Of a DNA stretch of 64,000 nt, positions 62,921 to 64,000 are shown in pieces. The notes under the pieces were generated by a model. The model did not search any database, was not told where the DNA came from, and saw only the letters and a list, made by a program, of their open reading frames with translations. The position numbers and the translations under genes are program-made. Source of the stretch: Deferribacter autotrophicus (GTDB taxonomy: Bacteria > Chrysiogenota > Deferribacteres > Deferribacterales > Deferribacteraceae); contig NZ_VFJB01000008.1 of the NCBI RefSeq assembly GCF_008362905.1, forward strand, positions 1 to 64,000. Direction: 5' to 3'. Within the stretch, counting starts at the first letter, position 1. Every line of letters starts with the position of its first letter.

Positions 62921-64000
62921 ATGCCTGAGATAAAAAAAGTATTAGTTGCAAATAGAGGTGAGATAGCAATCAGAGTATTTAGGACATGTAGGAAAATGGG
63001 GATAGAAACTGTAGCGATTTATACTCATGCTGACAGAAAAGCTCCCCATGTGAGATATGCCGATGAGGCATACTGCATTACTGATAGTCCTGCAGATACA
63101 AGTTACCTTAAAATGGATAGAATCATAGATATAGCCAAAAAAACTGGAGCTGCAATTCATCCGGGGTACGGTTTTTATGCAGAGAATGCTGACTTTGCTA
63201 GAGCTTGTGCTGATTCTGGAATAATCTTTATAGGGCCTTCTCCAGAGCATATAGAGCTTATGGGTAGTAAAACAGGTGCAAGAAAGGCTATGATGGAAGC
63301 AGGTGTACCTGTTGTACCTGGGACGGAAGATCCTGTAAAGGATTTAGAAGAAGCTAGAAAGGTGGCAGATGAAATTGGCTATCCTATAATGTTGAAAGCT
63401 GTACATGGTGGTGGTGGTAAAGGTATGAGGCTCGTGGAAAAGCCAGAAGACCTTGAGTCAGCCTTCAGAACAGCCCAGTCCGAGGCATTAAATGCTTTTG
63501 GCAGCAGTGAAGTTTACATAGAGAAGTTTATCGTTCAGCCTCACCATGTTGAGATTCAGGTTATCGGCGATAAGCATGGAAATGCACTTCATCTATTTGA
63601 AAGGGAGTGTTCAATACAGAGAAGGCACCAGAAAGTCATTGAAGAAGCACCATCTCCGTTTATAACTGATGAGACAAGGGCAAAAATGTATGAAGTTGCT
63701 GTGAAGGCCGTGAAGAAACTTGGCTATTATAGCGCTGGAACACTGGAATTTATTGTTGGCGCAGACCAGAATTTTTACTTTCTTGAGATGAATACTAGGC
63801 TTCAAGTGGAGCATCCTGTTACTGAATTGATAACAGGTGTTGACCTTGTAAATCAGATGATAAGAGTTGCTGCTGGACAGGAATTAATGTACAAGCAGGA
63901 AGATATTCAAAGAAGAGGCCATGCTATTGAGTGCCGTATTTACGCTGAAGACCCAACTAACAACTTTGCTCCATCTCCAGGACTTATCACAGTTTATGAA
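62921..64000 (+). CDS. accC: Biotin carboxylase subunit, cut by the window end
   Basis: ATG 62921 with ribosome site ggagga; 360 codons are visible without a stop, of about 450-500 expected. VLVANRGEIAIRVFRTCRKM at the start, HPGYGFYAENADFA near 81, the ATP-grasp Gly loop AVHGGGGKGMRLV near 161, ERECSIQRRHQKVIEEAPSP near 228 and FLEMNTRLQVEHPVTEL near 287 all match AccC/PccA. It carboxylates biotin with ATP and bicarbonate. Whether a biotin-carrier domain is fused cannot be seen. Confidence 0.93.
   Translation, partial: MPEIKKVLVANRGEIAIRVFRTCRKMGIETVAIYTHADRKAPHVRYADEAYCITDSPADTSYLKMDRIIDIAKKTGAAIHPGYGFYAENADFARACADSGIIFIGPSPEHIELMGSKTGARKAMMEAGVPVVPGTEDPVKDLEEARKVADEIGYPIMLKAVHGGGGKGMRLVEKPEDLESAFRTAQSEALNAFGSSEVYIEKFIVQPHHVEIQVIGDKHGNALHLFERECSIQRRHQKVIEEAPSPFITDETRAKMYEVAVKAVKKLGYYSAGTLEFIVGADQNFYFLEMNTRLQVEHPVTELITGVDLVNQMIRVAAGQELMYKQEDIQRRGHAIECRIYAEDPTNNFAPSPGLITVYE

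Overview
The window is low-GC, tightly packed bacterial DNA. Housekeeping genes for purine synthesis, IleRS, menaquinone synthesis by the futalosine route (mqnA, mqnB), an IHF/MerR pair and an acyl-CoA carboxylase suggest an anaerobic bacterium of the Deferribacterota type. That placement is an inference from gene content and protein style; there is no rRNA or marker search behind it.

Bases 1 to about 28,900 are an accessory island lying at the 3' side of a tRNA-Leu(UAA) gene. It is full of broken mobile DNA: an IS256-type transposase remnant, a serine-recombinase remnant beside the tRNA, a GmrSD-like fragment and an attC-like patch. Among these lie defence-type genes. The core is a compact four-gene operon (5548-15454) encoding an AddA/RecB-like helicase-nuclease, an AddB-like iron-sulfur nuclease, an McrC-like nuclease and an McrB-like AAA+ GTPase. 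The mcrB-like gene has an internal Shine-Dalgarno plus ATG at codon 159, placed like the one that makes the short McrB form in E. coli. Upstream are a WYL-domain regulator, a uracil-DNA-glycosylase-fold protein, an unknown protein and a divergent AAA ATPase, with matching 13-bp palindromes as candidate operators. Further right are a minus-strand cluster of small genes ending in a secreted TPR protein, an ankyrin protein with a partner, a 1085-residue SF2 helicase with a nuclease-like C terminus, a NYN-domain protein with a structured leader, and a four-repeat CRISPR array without cas genes.

Bases 28,942-38,200 are core genome, mostly on the minus strand: two tRNAs, threonine aldolase, merR-ihfA, and the run ileS-lspA-purH-purD-purE-tsaC. 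A DsbA-like protein and tRNA-Pro(UGG) follow. About 1 kb beyond that tRNA lies a decayed copy of its 3' half, with no intact gene between.

Bases 40,494-46,172 form a plus-strand operon-like run: DtxR/MntR-type regulator, hydrolase, proC, TetR regulator, AAE transporter, mntP, mqnA. The regulator has a palindromic operator just after its -10 box. Two MscS channels, an SspB-like adaptor, a mannose/glycosyltransferase operon, an M29 aminopeptidase, a DUF438/PAS protein, an iron alcohol dehydrogenase and a lytic transglycosylase follow. A metF-radical SAM-GT39-mqnB operon and a carboxyltransferase/biotin carboxylase pair, cut by the window end, complete the region. Two sizeable hairpin elements (52785-52879 and 55254-55505) lie in intergenic DNA here.
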